A DNA stretch of 64,000 nt from positions 1 through 64,000 of the forward strand of contig JAVJTC010000031.1 in the NCBI GenBank assembly GCA_040219085.1. Direction: 5' to 3'. The notes under the pieces were generated by a model. The model was not told the DNA's origin, made no database searches, and was given only the letters and a program-made list of their open reading frames with translations. The position numbers and the translations under genes are program-made. Shown here one piece after another: positions 17,575 to 26,643 of this stretch. Position 1 is the stretch's first letter; each line of letters starts with the position of its first letter. Source of the DNA: Acidimicrobiales bacterium. GTDB taxonomy: Bacteria > Actinomycetota > Acidimicrobiia > Acidimicrobiales > JAVJTC01.

Positions 17575-18272
17575 TGACCATCAGGGTGCTGATCGTCGAC
17601 GACGACGTCCTCGTGCGCACCGGCTTGCGGATGATGATCGAGACCCAGGACGACCTCGAGGTCGTCGGTGAGGCGGGCGATGGGGCCGCCGGTGTCGATC
17701 TCGCCGACTCCCTGCGACCGGACGTGGTCCTGATGGACATCCGCATGCCGGGAATGGACGGTCTCGAGGCGACCCGTCGGATCACGGGTGCAGTCGCCGT
17801 CGACGACGACGGGCACTCCGATGCGCCGCGTGTGCTGGTGCTCACGACCTTCGAGCTCGACGAGTACGTCTATGAGGCGGTTCGCGCTGGCGCCAGCGGG
17901 TTCCTTCTCAAGCGCACTCCGCCCGAGGACCTCCTCGAGGGCCTCAGGGTGATCGCAGCCGGCGACGCCCTACTCGCCCCGTCGGTCACGAGGCGGCTGA
18001 TGAGCGAGTTCAGCCGGGCCACCGCCGAGGGCCCGCAGCCGACGGACGTCACCAACCGCGAGCTCGATCAGCTCACCGAGCGCGAACGCGAGGTCCTCGT
18101 GCTGATGGCCCAGGGTCTGGCGAACAAGGAGATCGCGAGAGAGCTGTACGTAGCGGAGAGCACGGTCAAGACCCACGTGAAGCGGATCCTCATGAAGCTC
18201 GCGTTGCGGGACCGGGTCCACGCCGTCGTGTTCGCCTACGAGACCGGCCTCCTGGCGCCGGGGAGCGGCTGA
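17574..18272 (+). CDS. NarL/LuxR-family response regulator
   Basis: The 232-residue protein has an N-terminal receiver (VDDD pocket, phospho-acceptor in VLMDIRMPGMDG near residue 55) and a C-terminal LuxR helix-turn-helix (LTEREREVLVLMAQG, NKEIARELYVAESTVKTHVK). An insertion of about ten residues (AVAVDDDGHSD) lies in the receiver after ARRITG-type sequence, as seen in several actinobacterial regulators. ATGATG at 17571 offers two starts; the second sits five bases after GGAG and is preferred. It is the cognate partner of the kinase that it overlaps by one base. Confidence 0.87.
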   Translation: MTIRVLIVDDDVLVRTGLRMMIETQDDLEVVGEAGDGAAGVDLADSLRPDVVLMDIRMPGMDGLEATRRITGAVAVDDDGHSDAPRVLVLTTFELDEYVYEAVRAGASGFLLKRTPPEDLLEGLRVIAAGDALLAPSVTRRLMSEFSRATAEGPQPTDVTNRELDQLTEREREVLVLMAQGLANKEIARELYVAESTVKTHVKRILMKLALRDRVHAVVFAYETGLLAPGSG

Positions 18273-18285
18273 CCCGGCTGGTCAG
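18269..18285. terminator. Small hairpin between convergent genes
   Basis: CTGACC (18269-18274) and GGTCAG (18280-18285) form a perfect 6-bp stem with a 5-nt loop. The stem contains the stop codons of both the response regulator and the methyltransferase. It could act as a weak bidirectional terminator. Confidence 0.4.
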
Positions 18286-19301
18286 AGAACCTCGACGCTC
18301 CAGGTCGAGGGTTCGACGAGCTCGCCCAGATGCACGTGCAGGCGCAGTGTCTCAGCGGCGCCGAGTTCCCGGTCCAGGCGGAACATCCGGTTACCCCAAC
18401 TCGTGACGGGGCCGAGGGGTGACGTGGACAGGACCGTCTCGTCGTCGAAGCGGGCCTCGAACCAGACGCACGCCCCGTCGACGATCGCGTCGGCGGATGC
18501 CGTCCGCTCCACCACGTGGTCGATCGCGAGCTCCTCGACGCCTCCGAGCGTCGCGAGATCGAACTCGAGGATCGGTCGGGGCGTCCCGAGCGGGGACGAG
18601 ACCGATCCGGGTCGGGCCCAGAACTGCTCGGCGCGGCCCGTGTCGAACCGGGCAGCGGCGGTCGAGTGCTCGACCGCGCTCAGGTTGAGCCCGTCGGGGA
18701 GTTCGATGTTCCAGAAACGGCGGACCCGCATGGATTCGTGCAGTGACACCGGCTCGACGAAGAGGGCGAACCTCGCGGGGAGGATGCGGCCGCCGGGTCG
18801 CAGCACCCGGTCCCGGAGATCGCGGACGTTCTCGAGCATGTTCTCGTTGAAGAGTTCGTCGCCCATCTGCTCGTGGAGAACGACGTCCACGGGCTCGGGG
18901 GGAGTGAACTCGCGGCTGTTGGCCTGCACGAACTCGATGTTCGTGACGCCGTTGTGCCGGGCGATCTCACGCGCGACCTCGATGAAGTCGGAGTGTTCGA
19001 CGGCGTAGACCTTCGCCGCGCCGGCCCGGCTCGCCATCAGGGCCAGAAGACCGGTACCTGTGCCGAGGTCGACGACGACGTCGCCGGCCTCCACGTTGCG
19101 CCGGATGCCCCGGTGGTACGCGTCCACCCGGACCGAGTCGCTGAGCATCTCCTCGTGTTCGGCGAGGCCGGCGAAGTTGGTCTCGTTCATGAGGTCGTAC
19201 ACGACGCTCATGAGCCGGTCGCTCGCCGCGAACCGTTCCGCGCCGAACCGCAGCGTCGAGCGCAGAGCTCTGGTCGCGGCCTGCCGCGCCCGATCGATCA
19301 T
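18282..19301 (-). CDS. PRMT-like class I methyltransferase
   Basis: The 339-residue protein has a Rossmann SAM domain with motif I VDLGTGTGLLALMASRAGA and an acidic post-I residue (YAVEHSDF). The following LHEQMGDELFNENML resembles the double-E hairpin of protein arginine methyltransferases (Glu in HEQMG and Glu in NENML). The C-terminal half is a beta-barrel-like region, as in PRMTs. The N-terminal DLMNETNFAGLAEHEEML also fits the PRMT entry helix. It may methylate arginine in proteins or another guanidino group. The start at MIDRARQA (19301) excludes a low-complexity upstream extension. It is a lone gene on its strand. Confidence 0.72.
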   Translation of the reverse strand: MIDRARQAATRALRSTLRFGAERFAASDRLMSVVYDLMNETNFAGLAEHEEMLSDSVRVDAYHRGIRRNVEAGDVVVDLGTGTGLLALMASRAGAAKVYAVEHSDFIEVAREIARHNGVTNIEFVQANSREFTPPEPVDVVLHEQMGDELFNENMLENVRDLRDRVLRPGGRILPARFALFVEPVSLHESMRVRRFWNIELPDGLNLSAVEHSTAAARFDTGRAEQFWARPGSVSSPLGTPRPILEFDLATLGGVEELAIDHVVERTASADAIVDGACVWFEARFDDETVLSTSPLGPVTSWGNRMFRLDRELGAAETLRLHVHLGELVEPSTWSVEVL

Positions 19302-19465
19302 GGGGCGAAGGCTACGCCGTGGGGTCGGATGACCGGATCGGGTAGCTGGGCCGGCGGCGGTCCGGAGCGGCCATCGCGGTGACCTTTGCCCGTGGCGGCC
19401 GGGGCGGCTCACCTGCAGAATCGAGATCGCATCTCCTTCAACCGTGTGCCCGAGGCAGGCCCACC

Positions 19466-20866
19466 ATGGACACAGCCCGACGTTCGCCGACCCTGACGTT
19501 CATCGGCGGGGCACAGACCGTGACGGGCAGCAAGACCCTTCTCGACACCGGCGACGTCCGGGTGCTCGTCGATTGTGGGCTCTTCCAGGGCCCCAAGAAG
19601 CTCCGGTTGCAGAACTGGGACGCCTTCCCGGTCCCGCCCGAGTCCATCGACGCCGTGGTGCTCACCCATGCGCACATCGACCACTGCGGGTACCTCCCGC
19701 GACTGGTGCGGCTCGGGTTCGCGGGACCGGTCCACTGCACGCAGGGGACCGGGAAGCTCGCAGCGATAGTCCTGCCCGACAGCGGGCACCTCCAGGAGGA
19801 GGAAGCGGCCTATGCCAACCGCAAGGGCTACTCCCGCCATGACCCGGCCCTGCCGCTCTACACGCGCCAGGAGGCTGTCGACTCGGTCGACCACCTGACG
19901 GTGACCGACTTCGACACGACCGTCACCGTCGCACCCGGCATCGACGTGACGTGGCGGCGGGCGGGCCACATCCTGGGGGCCGCGTCGGTGCACATCGATC
20001 TGACCGCGTCGGGCCGCAAGGTCGTGTTCAGCGGCGACCTCGGCAGGTCGACGCACCCGCTGCTCCTGCCGCCGGCCCCCGTGACCCGGGCCGACATCGT
20101 TGTCAGCGAATCCACCTACGGAGACGAGAACCATCCCGACGACGACCCCGAAGCCGCCATCGCCGAGGTGGTCACCGAAGCGGCCCGCTACGGCGGGGTC
20201 GTCATCATCCCGGCGTTCGCGGTGGACCGCACGGAGGTCGTGTTGTGGCACCTCGACCGGCTCGTGTCGTCCGGGCGGGTTCCCGACATCCCGGTGTTCG
20301 TCGACAGTCCCATGGCCAGTCGTGCCCTCGACGTCTACCGCGCCGAAGCGCGCTCCGGGTCCCCCGAGATCCGTCCTGAGTTGCACGGCAGCGGACTCTT
20401 CGCCTCGCTGCGTCTGACCGAGGTCCATACCACCGAGGAGTCGAAGGCCCTCAATGCGCGACACGGCCCGATGGTCATCGTCTCGGCCTCGGGAATGGTC
20501 ACAGGCGGGCGCGTCCTTCATCACCTCGCGAACCGGATCGGCGATCACCGCAACGCTGTGCTCCTTGCGGGCTTCCAGGCTCCCGGTACGCGCGGTGACG
20601 CGCTGCGCCACGGAGCGAGCCAGATCAAGCTCCTCGGTGCCTACCACCGGGTCCGGGCCCGGGTCGTCTCCGTCGACCTCTCCTCGCACGCGGATCAGGG
20701 CGACCTGGTCGACTGGATCGCGACGGCGACGCCCCCGCCCGAGATGGTGTTCGTGAACCATGGCGAGTCCGACGGCTCCGCCGCTCTCGTCGACGTCCTC
20801 GAAGACCGCCTCGGCCTCGACGCCGTCGCGCCACGACCGGGGGAGCGCGTCCGCCTGGAGCACTGA
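19466..20866 (+). CDS. Metallo-beta-lactamase/beta-CASP RNase-like protein
   Basis: The 466-residue protein combines an MBL domain with a beta-CASP insertion and a C-terminal RMMBL motif. The zinc motif is THAHIDHCGYLPRL, with later His/Asp ligands in RAGHILGAASV and FSGDLGR. The beta-CASP part shows ESTYGDENH and SASGMVTGGR, and the final ligand is in SVDLSSHADQGD. This is the CPSF73/YciR-like family of 5'-3' exo- and endoribonucleases found in many bacteria. The ATG at 19466 begins the conserved TLTFIGGAQTVTGS strand. It is 163 bp from the divergent PRMT-like gene; the flavodoxin gene follows after 40 bp. Confidence 0.88.
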   Translation: MDTARRSPTLTFIGGAQTVTGSKTLLDTGDVRVLVDCGLFQGPKKLRLQNWDAFPVPPESIDAVVLTHAHIDHCGYLPRLVRLGFAGPVHCTQGTGKLAAIVLPDSGHLQEEEAAYANRKGYSRHDPALPLYTRQEAVDSVDHLTVTDFDTTVTVAPGIDVTWRRAGHILGAASVHIDLTASGRKVVFSGDLGRSTHPLLLPPAPVTRADIVVSESTYGDENHPDDDPEAAIAEVVTEAARYGGVVIIPAFAVDRTEVVLWHLDRLVSSGRVPDIPVFVDSPMASRALDVYRAEARSGSPEIRPELHGSGLFASLRLTEVHTTEESKALNARHGPMVIVSASGMVTGGRVLHHLANRIGDHRNAVLLAGFQAPGTRGDALRHGASQIKLLGAYHRVRARVVSVDLSSHADQGDLVDWIATATPPPEMVFVNHGESDGSAALVDVLEDRLGLDAVAPRPGERVRLEH

Positions 20867-20906
20867 CCCGGGGTTGGTCGCCGGCCCAACGGGGAACACC
20901 CTGGTC

Positions 20907-21626
20907 ATGAGAACGTCGGGTACCCCCATCAGCGCCCTTTTCGTCAACTGCTCGTTGAAGAGGACGGCGGCGGACTCGCACACCCGCCGACTCATGCAGC
21001 GTGTCGCAGGCGTGATGCGCTCCGAGGGGGTCGAGGTCGAGATCCTCCACGCGCTCGACCACGACATCGCAGTCGGCATGGCGAAGGACCTCTCCAGGGA
21101 GACCGGCGGCCACGACGACTGGCCTTCGATCCAGAAGAAGGTCGAGGGCGCGGACATCCTGGTCATCGGCACGCCGATCTGGCTCGGCGCGGTCTCGAGT
21201 GTCGCCGCGTTGGTGATCGAGCGGATCTACGCCTACAGCGCCGACATGAACGACGCCGGACAGTACATCTACTACGGCAAGGTCGCCGGATGTGTCGTGA
21301 CCGGCAACGAGGACGGCGTGAAGACCTGCGCCCGCGACGTCCTCTACGCCCTCCAGCACGTCGGATACACCATCCCGCCGCAGGCGGACTGTGGTTGGAT
21401 CGGCGAGGTCGGGCCCGGTCCGAGCTACGGGGACCAGTCCGAAGGCGACGGCGACGTCCCTGTGGGCTACGACAACGAGTTCACGAACCGCAACGCGACG
21501 ATCATGGCGTGGAACCTCGTGCACATGGCCCGCCTCCTGCGGGACAACGGCGGGATTCCTGCAGTGGGCAACCAGCCTGACCACTGGCGGGAGGTCGCGA
21601 ACGCCGCCGACCAGATCGTCGACTGA
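20907..21626 (+). CDS. Flavodoxin-fold NAD(P)H:FMN reductase-like protein
   Basis: The 239-residue protein has a flavodoxin-like fold: a phosphate-binding VNCSLKRTAADSHTRRL loop, then ILVIGTPIWLGAVSS and a GKVAGCVVTGNEDG strand. This is the WrbA/NADPH-dependent FMN reductase group. Homologues reduce quinones or free FMN. It lacks a signal peptide. The length is longer than minimal flavodoxins because of an insertion between about residues 150 and 190. It could supply reduced flavin to oxygenases, but the neighbours give no specific hint. Confidence 0.78.
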   Translation: MRTSGTPISALFVNCSLKRTAADSHTRRLMQRVAGVMRSEGVEVEILHALDHDIAVGMAKDLSRETGGHDDWPSIQKKVEGADILVIGTPIWLGAVSSVAALVIERIYAYSADMNDAGQYIYYGKVAGCVVTGNEDGVKTCARDVLYALQHVGYTIPPQADCGWIGEVGPGPSYGDQSEGDGDVPVGYDNEFTNRNATIMAWNLVHMARLLRDNGGIPAVGNQPDHWREVANAADQIVD

Positions 21627-21783
21627 CCGGCGGCCCTGCTCTACCTGCCGGGTCCGTGTCCCGGGTCGAGGCTGTCCACGTCGGAGAGGCGGAGCGGAAC
21701 GGGTGCTCCCTCGTCGCCGGTGGGAACCGGCCGTCGGCGGCCCGACGGTGTTTCGCACACGTCGAGCGGGGAACGCTGCTGAC

Positions 21784-23223
21784 ATGGAGACAGTCAGCCA
21801 AGCCCAGCGCGTACTTCCCGAGGCGGCGGTCGCGGATCTCGCCGCCCACCGGTCCCGGGGAGGTGGTGCCGCCATCGACCTGGCCCACCGCGTGGGTCCG
21901 GAAGCCGTCATCGCCGAGATCGAGGCCGCTGGACTGCGCGGCCGCGGCGGCGCCGGATTTCCGACGGGGACGAAGTGGCGAACCGTTGCGGAAAACCGGT
22001 CCCCGTCGCTTCCCTCGACAGTGGTGGTGAACGCCGCGGAGGGCGAGCCGGCGACCTTCAAGGATCGCACCCTCGTGAGTCGGGATCCCTACTCGGTCAT
22101 CGAGGGAGCCCTGGTCGCAGCGGTCGCGGTGGGAGCGGACACGGCCGTCATCGCCACCAAGGAGAAGTTCCACCGCGCTGTCGATCGGCTGCAGGCGGCG
22201 GTGGACGAGATCGTCGCTGCCGGTTGGTCCCCGGACGTCTCACTCGAGGTCGTGACCGGGCCTGACCGCTATCTGTTCGGCGAGGAGACGGCGTTGTTGG
22301 AGGTGATCGGTGGTCGGCCACCGTTCCCGCGCATCGCCCCGCCCTACCGGGAGGGATCCGAATCCGCCGTTGCGCCGGCATCGACACGCTTCGCCGGGCC
22401 GTCGACGGAGACCAAGTCGCCACCGACGCTCGTCAACAATGCCGAGACGCTCGCGAACATCGGCCCGATCCTCCGCCACGGCGCCGACGAGTTCCGTCTA
22501 ACCGGGACCGGCGACACGCCCGGAACCCTTCTCGTGACCGTCGTGGGTGCCACCGCCCGCCACGGGGTCGCCGAGCTTCCCGCCGGGGTCACGCTGCGTG
22601 AGGCGATCGAGACCATCGGCGAGGGGTCGCGTCCCGGCCGCAGGATCACCGGCGCGATGTCGGGCGTCGCCAATCCCGCCCTCTTCGGTGACGCTCTCGA
22701 CACGGAGCTGTCCCACGATGCGATGAGCGCCGTGGGTTCGGGCCTGGGAGCGGCAGGGTTCACGGTGTTCGACGACGAGACCGACCTCGTAGCGGTGGCG
22801 CACGGGGTTTCGCGCTTTCTCGCCGTCGAATCGTGTGGTCAGTGCGAGCCGTGCAAGGTCGACGGCCTGGCCATCGCCGAGAGTCTCGACTCGCTACGCC
22901 GGTCGGCGGGTTCCCCCGAACTGCTGACAGTCGTCGACGAGAAGCTCCACACCGTGGCGGACAGCGCCCGCTGCTACCTCGCCACCCAACATGAGAAGAC
23001 CGTGCGCTCCCTGTTCTCCGCCGCTCCCGAGATATTCGAACTTCACTCGAAGGGCGAGGTGCCGGCGGCCGACGCGTTCCTCGTGGCACCGGTGACCGAC
23101 ATCAGCGACGGCCGGGCGAGCCTCGATACGGGCCATCTCGAGGTCTCGGCTGACTGGACGAACACGGCCGACTCGGGCAGTGCGCCCGCCGATCGCATCG
23201 ACGCAACTCGCGAGTCCGGCTGA
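21784..23223 (+). CDS. Orphan NuoF-like flavoprotein (NADH-binding, [4Fe-4S])
   Basis: The 479-residue protein matches the 51-kDa subunit of complex I and formate/hydrogenase diaphorases: FMN loop GRGGAGFPTGTKW, EGEPATFKDR, NADH/FMN region YLFGEETALLEVIGG, an SLBB segment, and the iron-sulfur site SCGQCEPCK with a fourth Cys in ARCYLA. No NuoE, NuoG or membrane genes accompany it. It could be an NADH-dependent diaphorase that feeds electrons to a ferredoxin- or flavodoxin-like acceptor; the flavodoxin-like gene lies just upstream. A second, related copy sits at 25197-26558. The start ATG lacks a strong ribosome site. Confidence 0.8.
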   Translation: METVSQAQRVLPEAAVADLAAHRSRGGGAAIDLAHRVGPEAVIAEIEAAGLRGRGGAGFPTGTKWRTVAENRSPSLPSTVVVNAAEGEPATFKDRTLVSRDPYSVIEGALVAAVAVGADTAVIATKEKFHRAVDRLQAAVDEIVAAGWSPDVSLEVVTGPDRYLFGEETALLEVIGGRPPFPRIAPPYREGSESAVAPASTRFAGPSTETKSPPTLVNNAETLANIGPILRHGADEFRLTGTGDTPGTLLVTVVGATARHGVAELPAGVTLREAIETIGEGSRPGRRITGAMSGVANPALFGDALDTELSHDAMSAVGSGLGAAGFTVFDDETDLVAVAHGVSRFLAVESCGQCEPCKVDGLAIAESLDSLRRSAGSPELLTVVDEKLHTVADSARCYLATQHEKTVRSLFSAAPEIFELHSKGEVPAADAFLVAPVTDISDGRASLDTGHLEVSADWTNTADSGSAPADRIDATRESG

Positions 23224-23256
23224 ACTGGCGGGGCCCGCCGCGCCCCGTGCCGTTCA
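23221..23256. terminator. Hairpin between convergent NuoF-like and fumarase genes
   Basis: An inner perfect 6-bp stem, CGGGGC (23229-23234) with GCCCCG (23242-23247), is enclosed by an outer TGAAC (23221-23225)/GTTCA (23252-23256) pairing. The structure includes the NuoF-like stop codon and ends 12 bp before the fumarase stop, so it is well placed as a bidirectional terminator. Confidence 0.6.
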
Positions 23257-23267
23257 GTCGCCACTGC

Positions 23268-24662
23268 TCAGTCGCCGCTGCCGCGGATCCCCGGACGGGT
23301 CATCGCCTCGACGTCCAGTAGCGAGCGGGCCTCGGACTCGCCCATCAGTCCCCGTTCGACGACCACCGAAATGATCGTGGCACCCGTTCGAAGGGCTTCT
23401 TTCACAACCGATGCGGCTTCGTCGTAGCCGATGACCGGAGCCAGCGCCGTCGCGAGCGCAGGCGTTGACTCCGCGTAGCGCCGACATCTCGCCTCGTCCG
23501 CTGTCAGCCCGTCCACAGTCGTACCAGCGAGTAGTCGACAGGCGGCAGCGCAGAGCTTCACGGCATCGAGAAGCGCGTCGGCGATCACCGGTTGGTAGGT
23601 GTTCAACTCGAACGAGCCCTGGGAGCCGGCGAAACCCACTGTGGCGTCGTGGCCGAACACACGGGCGGCGACCTGGGTCACCGTCTCACAGATGACCGGG
23701 TTGACCTTTCCGGGCATGATCGAGGACCCGGGCTGCAGCTCCGGAAGGGTGATCTCGGCGAGTCCGGTCGCCGGACCCGACGCCATCCAGCGCAGGTCGT
23801 TGGCGATCTTGGTCAACGCCACCGCGAGGACGCGCACGGCGCCGGACATCTCGACGAGGTCGTCGCATGAACCCTGCGCCGCGAAGTGGTCCGGGGCCTC
23901 GACGAGACCCAGGCCCGTCTCGGCGGCCAGCGCCGCGATGACAGCGCCTGCGAAGCCTTCGGGCGCGTTCAGGCCGGTCCCCGTCGCCGTACCACCGAGC
24001 GGAAGTCGACAGAGCCGCGGCAGCACGGCTTCGATGCGTTCGATCGCCTGGTCGATCTGGGCCGCATACCCGCGGAACTCCTGGCCGAGGGTCACCGGCG
24101 TGGCGTCCATCAGGTGGGTTCTGCCGGCTTTCACGACCCCCCCGAGGCGGTCACCGGTCGCGCCCAGAGACGACGAAAGCCTGCGACAGGCACCGAGGAG
24201 GTGGTCGCGGACGGCGAGAGCGACAGCGATACGCACCGCCGATGGAAACGTGTCGTTCGACGACTGGCCGTGGTTGACGTGATCGTTCGGGTGGACCGTG
24301 ACTCCGCAGCGCTGCGATGCGATGTTCGCGACGACCTCGTTCACGTTCATGTTGGTCGACGTCCCCGAACCGGTCTGGAAGACGTCGACGGGGAACTCGT
24401 CGTCCCAGCGCCCCTCGGACACCTCGCGTGCGGCATCCGCGATGGCGCCTGCGATCGTCGAGTCGATGCGACCCGCTGCACCGTTCACCTCAGCCGCATG
24501 TGTCTTGATGGTCGCGAGTGCATGCACGATGTCGGGGTCGACGCGTCGACCCGACACGACGAAGTTCTCGACGGCGCGCTGGGTCTGCGCCCCCCACCTG
24601 GCGCCGGCAGGTACCCGGACCGCACCCAGCGAGTCGGTTTCGATGCGGTGTGCTGGATCCAT
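23268..24662 (-). CDS. fumC: Class II fumarate hydratase
   Basis: The 464-residue protein interconverts fumarate and malate as a cytoplasmic homotetramer with no iron-sulfur cluster. Family signatures are clear: [53 protein letters not shown] and the superfamily signature [11 protein letters not shown]. The length matches FumC. Aspartate ammonia-lyase is the main alternative within the superfamily; the NMNVNEV and [10 protein letters not shown] forms favour fumarase. It is the last gene of a minus-strand group with a small zinc-ribbon-like protein and a NuoF-like protein, suggesting an organic-acid or redox link. Confidence 0.9.
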   Translation of the reverse strand: MDPAHRIETDSLGAVRVPAGARWGAQTQRAVENFVVSGRRVDPDIVHALATIKTHAAEVNGAAGRIDSTIAGAIADAAREVSEGRWDDEFPVDVFQTGSGTSTNMNVNEVVANIASQRCGVTVHPNDHVNHGQSSNDTFPSAVRIAVALAVRDHLLGACRRLSSSLGATGDRLGGVVKAGRTHLMDATPVTLGQEFRGYAAQIDQAIERIEAVLPRLCRLPLGGTATGTGLNAPEGFAGAVIAALAAETGLGLVEAPDHFAAQGSCDDLVEMSGAVRVLAVALTKIANDLRWMASGPATGLAEITLPELQPGSSIMPGKVNPVICETVTQVAARVFGHDATVGFAGSQGSFELNTYQPVIADALLDAVKLCAAACRLLAGTTVDGLTADEARCRRYAESTPALATALAPVIGYDEAASVVKEALRTGATIISVVVERGLMGESEARSLLDVEAMTRPGIRGSGD

Positions 24663-24737
24663 CGGGTCTCCCGGGTTCGTTCTGGGTGCCTCTCACAGTG
24701 GCCGGCCCGGTTGCCGGTTCCGACAGTCGGGGCGTCG

Positions 24738-25094
24738 TCAGGTCGTGACGGTGCCCGGGTGGGCGCCGTCCCCGATGTCGAGATGGTGCAGCACGGCTTC
24801 ATCGGCCGCCGACGTGTTCGGTCCGTAGCCGAGGGTCAGGGTCCCCCGCGCGTCGCATCGGGGACAGGTGACAGCCGCGACGATCATCATGTCGGCGGCG
24901 TCGCTCGTGCCTTCGATGCGCCAGATGGACCCGGCGCTGATCGCCGCCGGATTGACCCGGTGGCCACCGGCCTCGCACCGGACCTCTCCGCCCTCGACGG
25001 AACGGAACTGCGTCGTGTAGCCCGCGTCGGCGGCGGACTCCAGGGCCTCCATGATGGTGAGGCCCGGCGGTGTTGTCGATTGCTCTGATGACAT
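24738..25094 (-). CDS. Small conserved-type protein with CxxC, unknown function
   Basis: The 118-residue protein starts at the ATG at 25094 after a GGAGGATCG ribosome site. It has a helical N-terminus (LTIMEALESAADAGY), a beta-rich core with VRCEAGGHRV and a CPRCDARG knuckle, and an Asp/His-rich end. The CxxC with the earlier Cys/His could bind zinc, but the ligand set is incomplete for a classic ribbon. I do not recognise a named family. It sits between the fumarase and the second NuoF-like gene on the same strand, so the three may be co-transcribed. Confidence 0.65.
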   Translation of the reverse strand: MSSEQSTTPPGLTIMEALESAADAGYTTQFRSVEGGEVRCEAGGHRVNPAAISAGSIWRIEGTSDAADMMIVAAVTCPRCDARGTLTLGYGPNTSAADEAVLHHLDIGDGAHPGTVTT

Positions 25095-25196
25095 CGATCC
25101 TCCAGAGGTGGTCCCGGTGCGGATGTGGAATGGTCTCGATGGACGTTTCCCGTCGGGATCGACGGCGAAACCACGACACGCGTCCGTCGCAGTGCG

Positions 25197-26558
25197 TCAC
25201 ACGTCGTCGGAATACGTCCAGTCGGGTTGCTTGTGACGCTGCCGCTCGTCGATGTCGAAGCGGTCTTCGCCCAGGTCGACCAGCTTCGTGACGAGGAGTC
25301 CCCGGGTCTCACCGGTGACGCCCGCGCGGATGTCCGGGAGCAGGCTGGCGAGCACCCGCTGCTCCTGCGTCGGCAGATAGCAGCGCGCACCGTCGCTCAC
25401 CTGGCGCAGCCGGGCCGACAGCGCGCCGACGTCGAGCCGACGCTCCGGGGCCGACTCCAACATCTCGGTGACAGCGCCGCAGCCGAGTTTGCAGGCAGGG
25501 CACTGACCGCACGACTCGACCGATAGGAACCTCGAGACGGCGGCGGCGAGCTCGATCGGGTCGGTGCGATCGTCGTAGACGATGAACCCGCCCGTGCCGA
25601 GGCCTGAACCGATCGCCTCGAGACCCTCGTGGCTCGCCGGAACGTCCAGGTCACCGGCCCCCAGTACTGGGTTCGCGACGCCGGACAGGACGTAGCGGAG
25701 CGAGCGACCGCCCGCCACGCCGCCTCCGAGAACGGCGAGGACCTCCGCTACCGGGGTGCCCATCTCGAACTCGTCCACACCGTGGCGGACCGTGTCACCC
25801 GAGACCGTGGCGATGAACGTTCCGGGGGACTCGCCGGTGCCGAACGTCCGGTAGGCCTCACCGCCGTCACGCACGATCACCGGAACCGTGCACAGGGTCT
25901 CCACGTTGTTGACGAGTGTCGGGTTGGAGCCGCCGGCTCGGGCATCGAGGGTGTCGCCGGCGGACCAGCCCATCTGCGGGCTGTTCGTGAACAGGCCGTA
26001 CACGTAGGGCGGGAACATCCGCGGGAGTGGATCCTCGCCCTCGATCACCTCGAGGAGGGCCTTCTCCTCGCCGAAGAGGTACTCGTCGGGCCCTGCGACC
26101 AGGTCGATGCGTACGTCGGGCGCCCAACCCGCGTCCTCGACCTCCGCCACCGCGCGGATCAACCTGGCCCGCTCCGTCTCGAAGGACGCCTTCAGGGCGA
26201 TGAAGGCGCGTTCGGCGCCAACCGTGCGTGCGGCGATGAGCAGACCCTCGACGAGGAGGTAGGGGTTGCGGCGCATGAGGTAACGGTCCTTGAAGGTCCC
26301 GGGTTCTCCCTCGGCGCCGTTCGCGACGACGAAGCGCGTTCCGGCGGATGCTCCACCGGCGACGATCGAACGCCACTTGGTTGCCGTCGGGAAGCCGGCG
26401 CCACCGCGACCCCGCAGGCCCGAGATCTCCAACTCGTCGAGCACGCCGTCGGGCCCGAGGGCCTCGGCGGCCATCAGCGCCTCGCCGCCGCCTGAAGCGA
26501 GATGGTGGTCGAGCGAATCGACGGGCTTCCGGCCTGAGACCAGACGATTGACGGCCAT
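25197..26558 (-). CDS. Second orphan NuoF-like flavoprotein
   Basis: The 453-residue paralogue of the protein at 21784-23223 has the same landmarks: GRGGAGFPTATKWR, GAEGEPGTFKDR, YLFGEEKALLEVIEG, an SLBB segment, SCGQCPACK and ARCYLP. Compared with complex I NuoF, the Glu-Ser-Glu-Pro motif is Glu-Gly-Glu-Pro in both copies. I start at MAVNRLVSG (26558); the frame continues upstream but is not family-like. No NuoE/G partners are nearby. It begins the minus-strand group NuoF-like, small protein, fumarase. A soluble NADH:acceptor oxidoreductase is the likeliest role. Confidence 0.8.
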   Translation of the reverse strand: MAVNRLVSGRKPVDSLDHHLASGGGEALMAAEALGPDGVLDELEISGLRGRGGAGFPTATKWRSIVAGGASAGTRFVVANGAEGEPGTFKDRYLMRRNPYLLVEGLLIAARTVGAERAFIALKASFETERARLIRAVAEVEDAGWAPDVRIDLVAGPDEYLFGEEKALLEVIEGEDPLPRMFPPYVYGLFTNSPQMGWSAGDTLDARAGGSNPTLVNNVETLCTVPVIVRDGGEAYRTFGTGESPGTFIATVSGDTVRHGVDEFEMGTPVAEVLAVLGGGVAGGRSLRYVLSGVANPVLGAGDLDVPASHEGLEAIGSGLGTGGFIVYDDRTDPIELAAAVSRFLSVESCGQCPACKLGCGAVTEMLESAPERRLDVGALSARLRQVSDGARCYLPTQEQRVLASLLPDIRAGVTGETRGLLVTKLVDLGEDRFDIDERQRHKQPDWTYSDDV

Positions 26559-26643
26559 GGATGCTCCCGGGGTCGCGTGTTGAGGCCACTCTAGGTCCGT
26601 ACCGCACGGTCGTCGCCGGGCGTCGTGGCGATACGGGGGAGTC

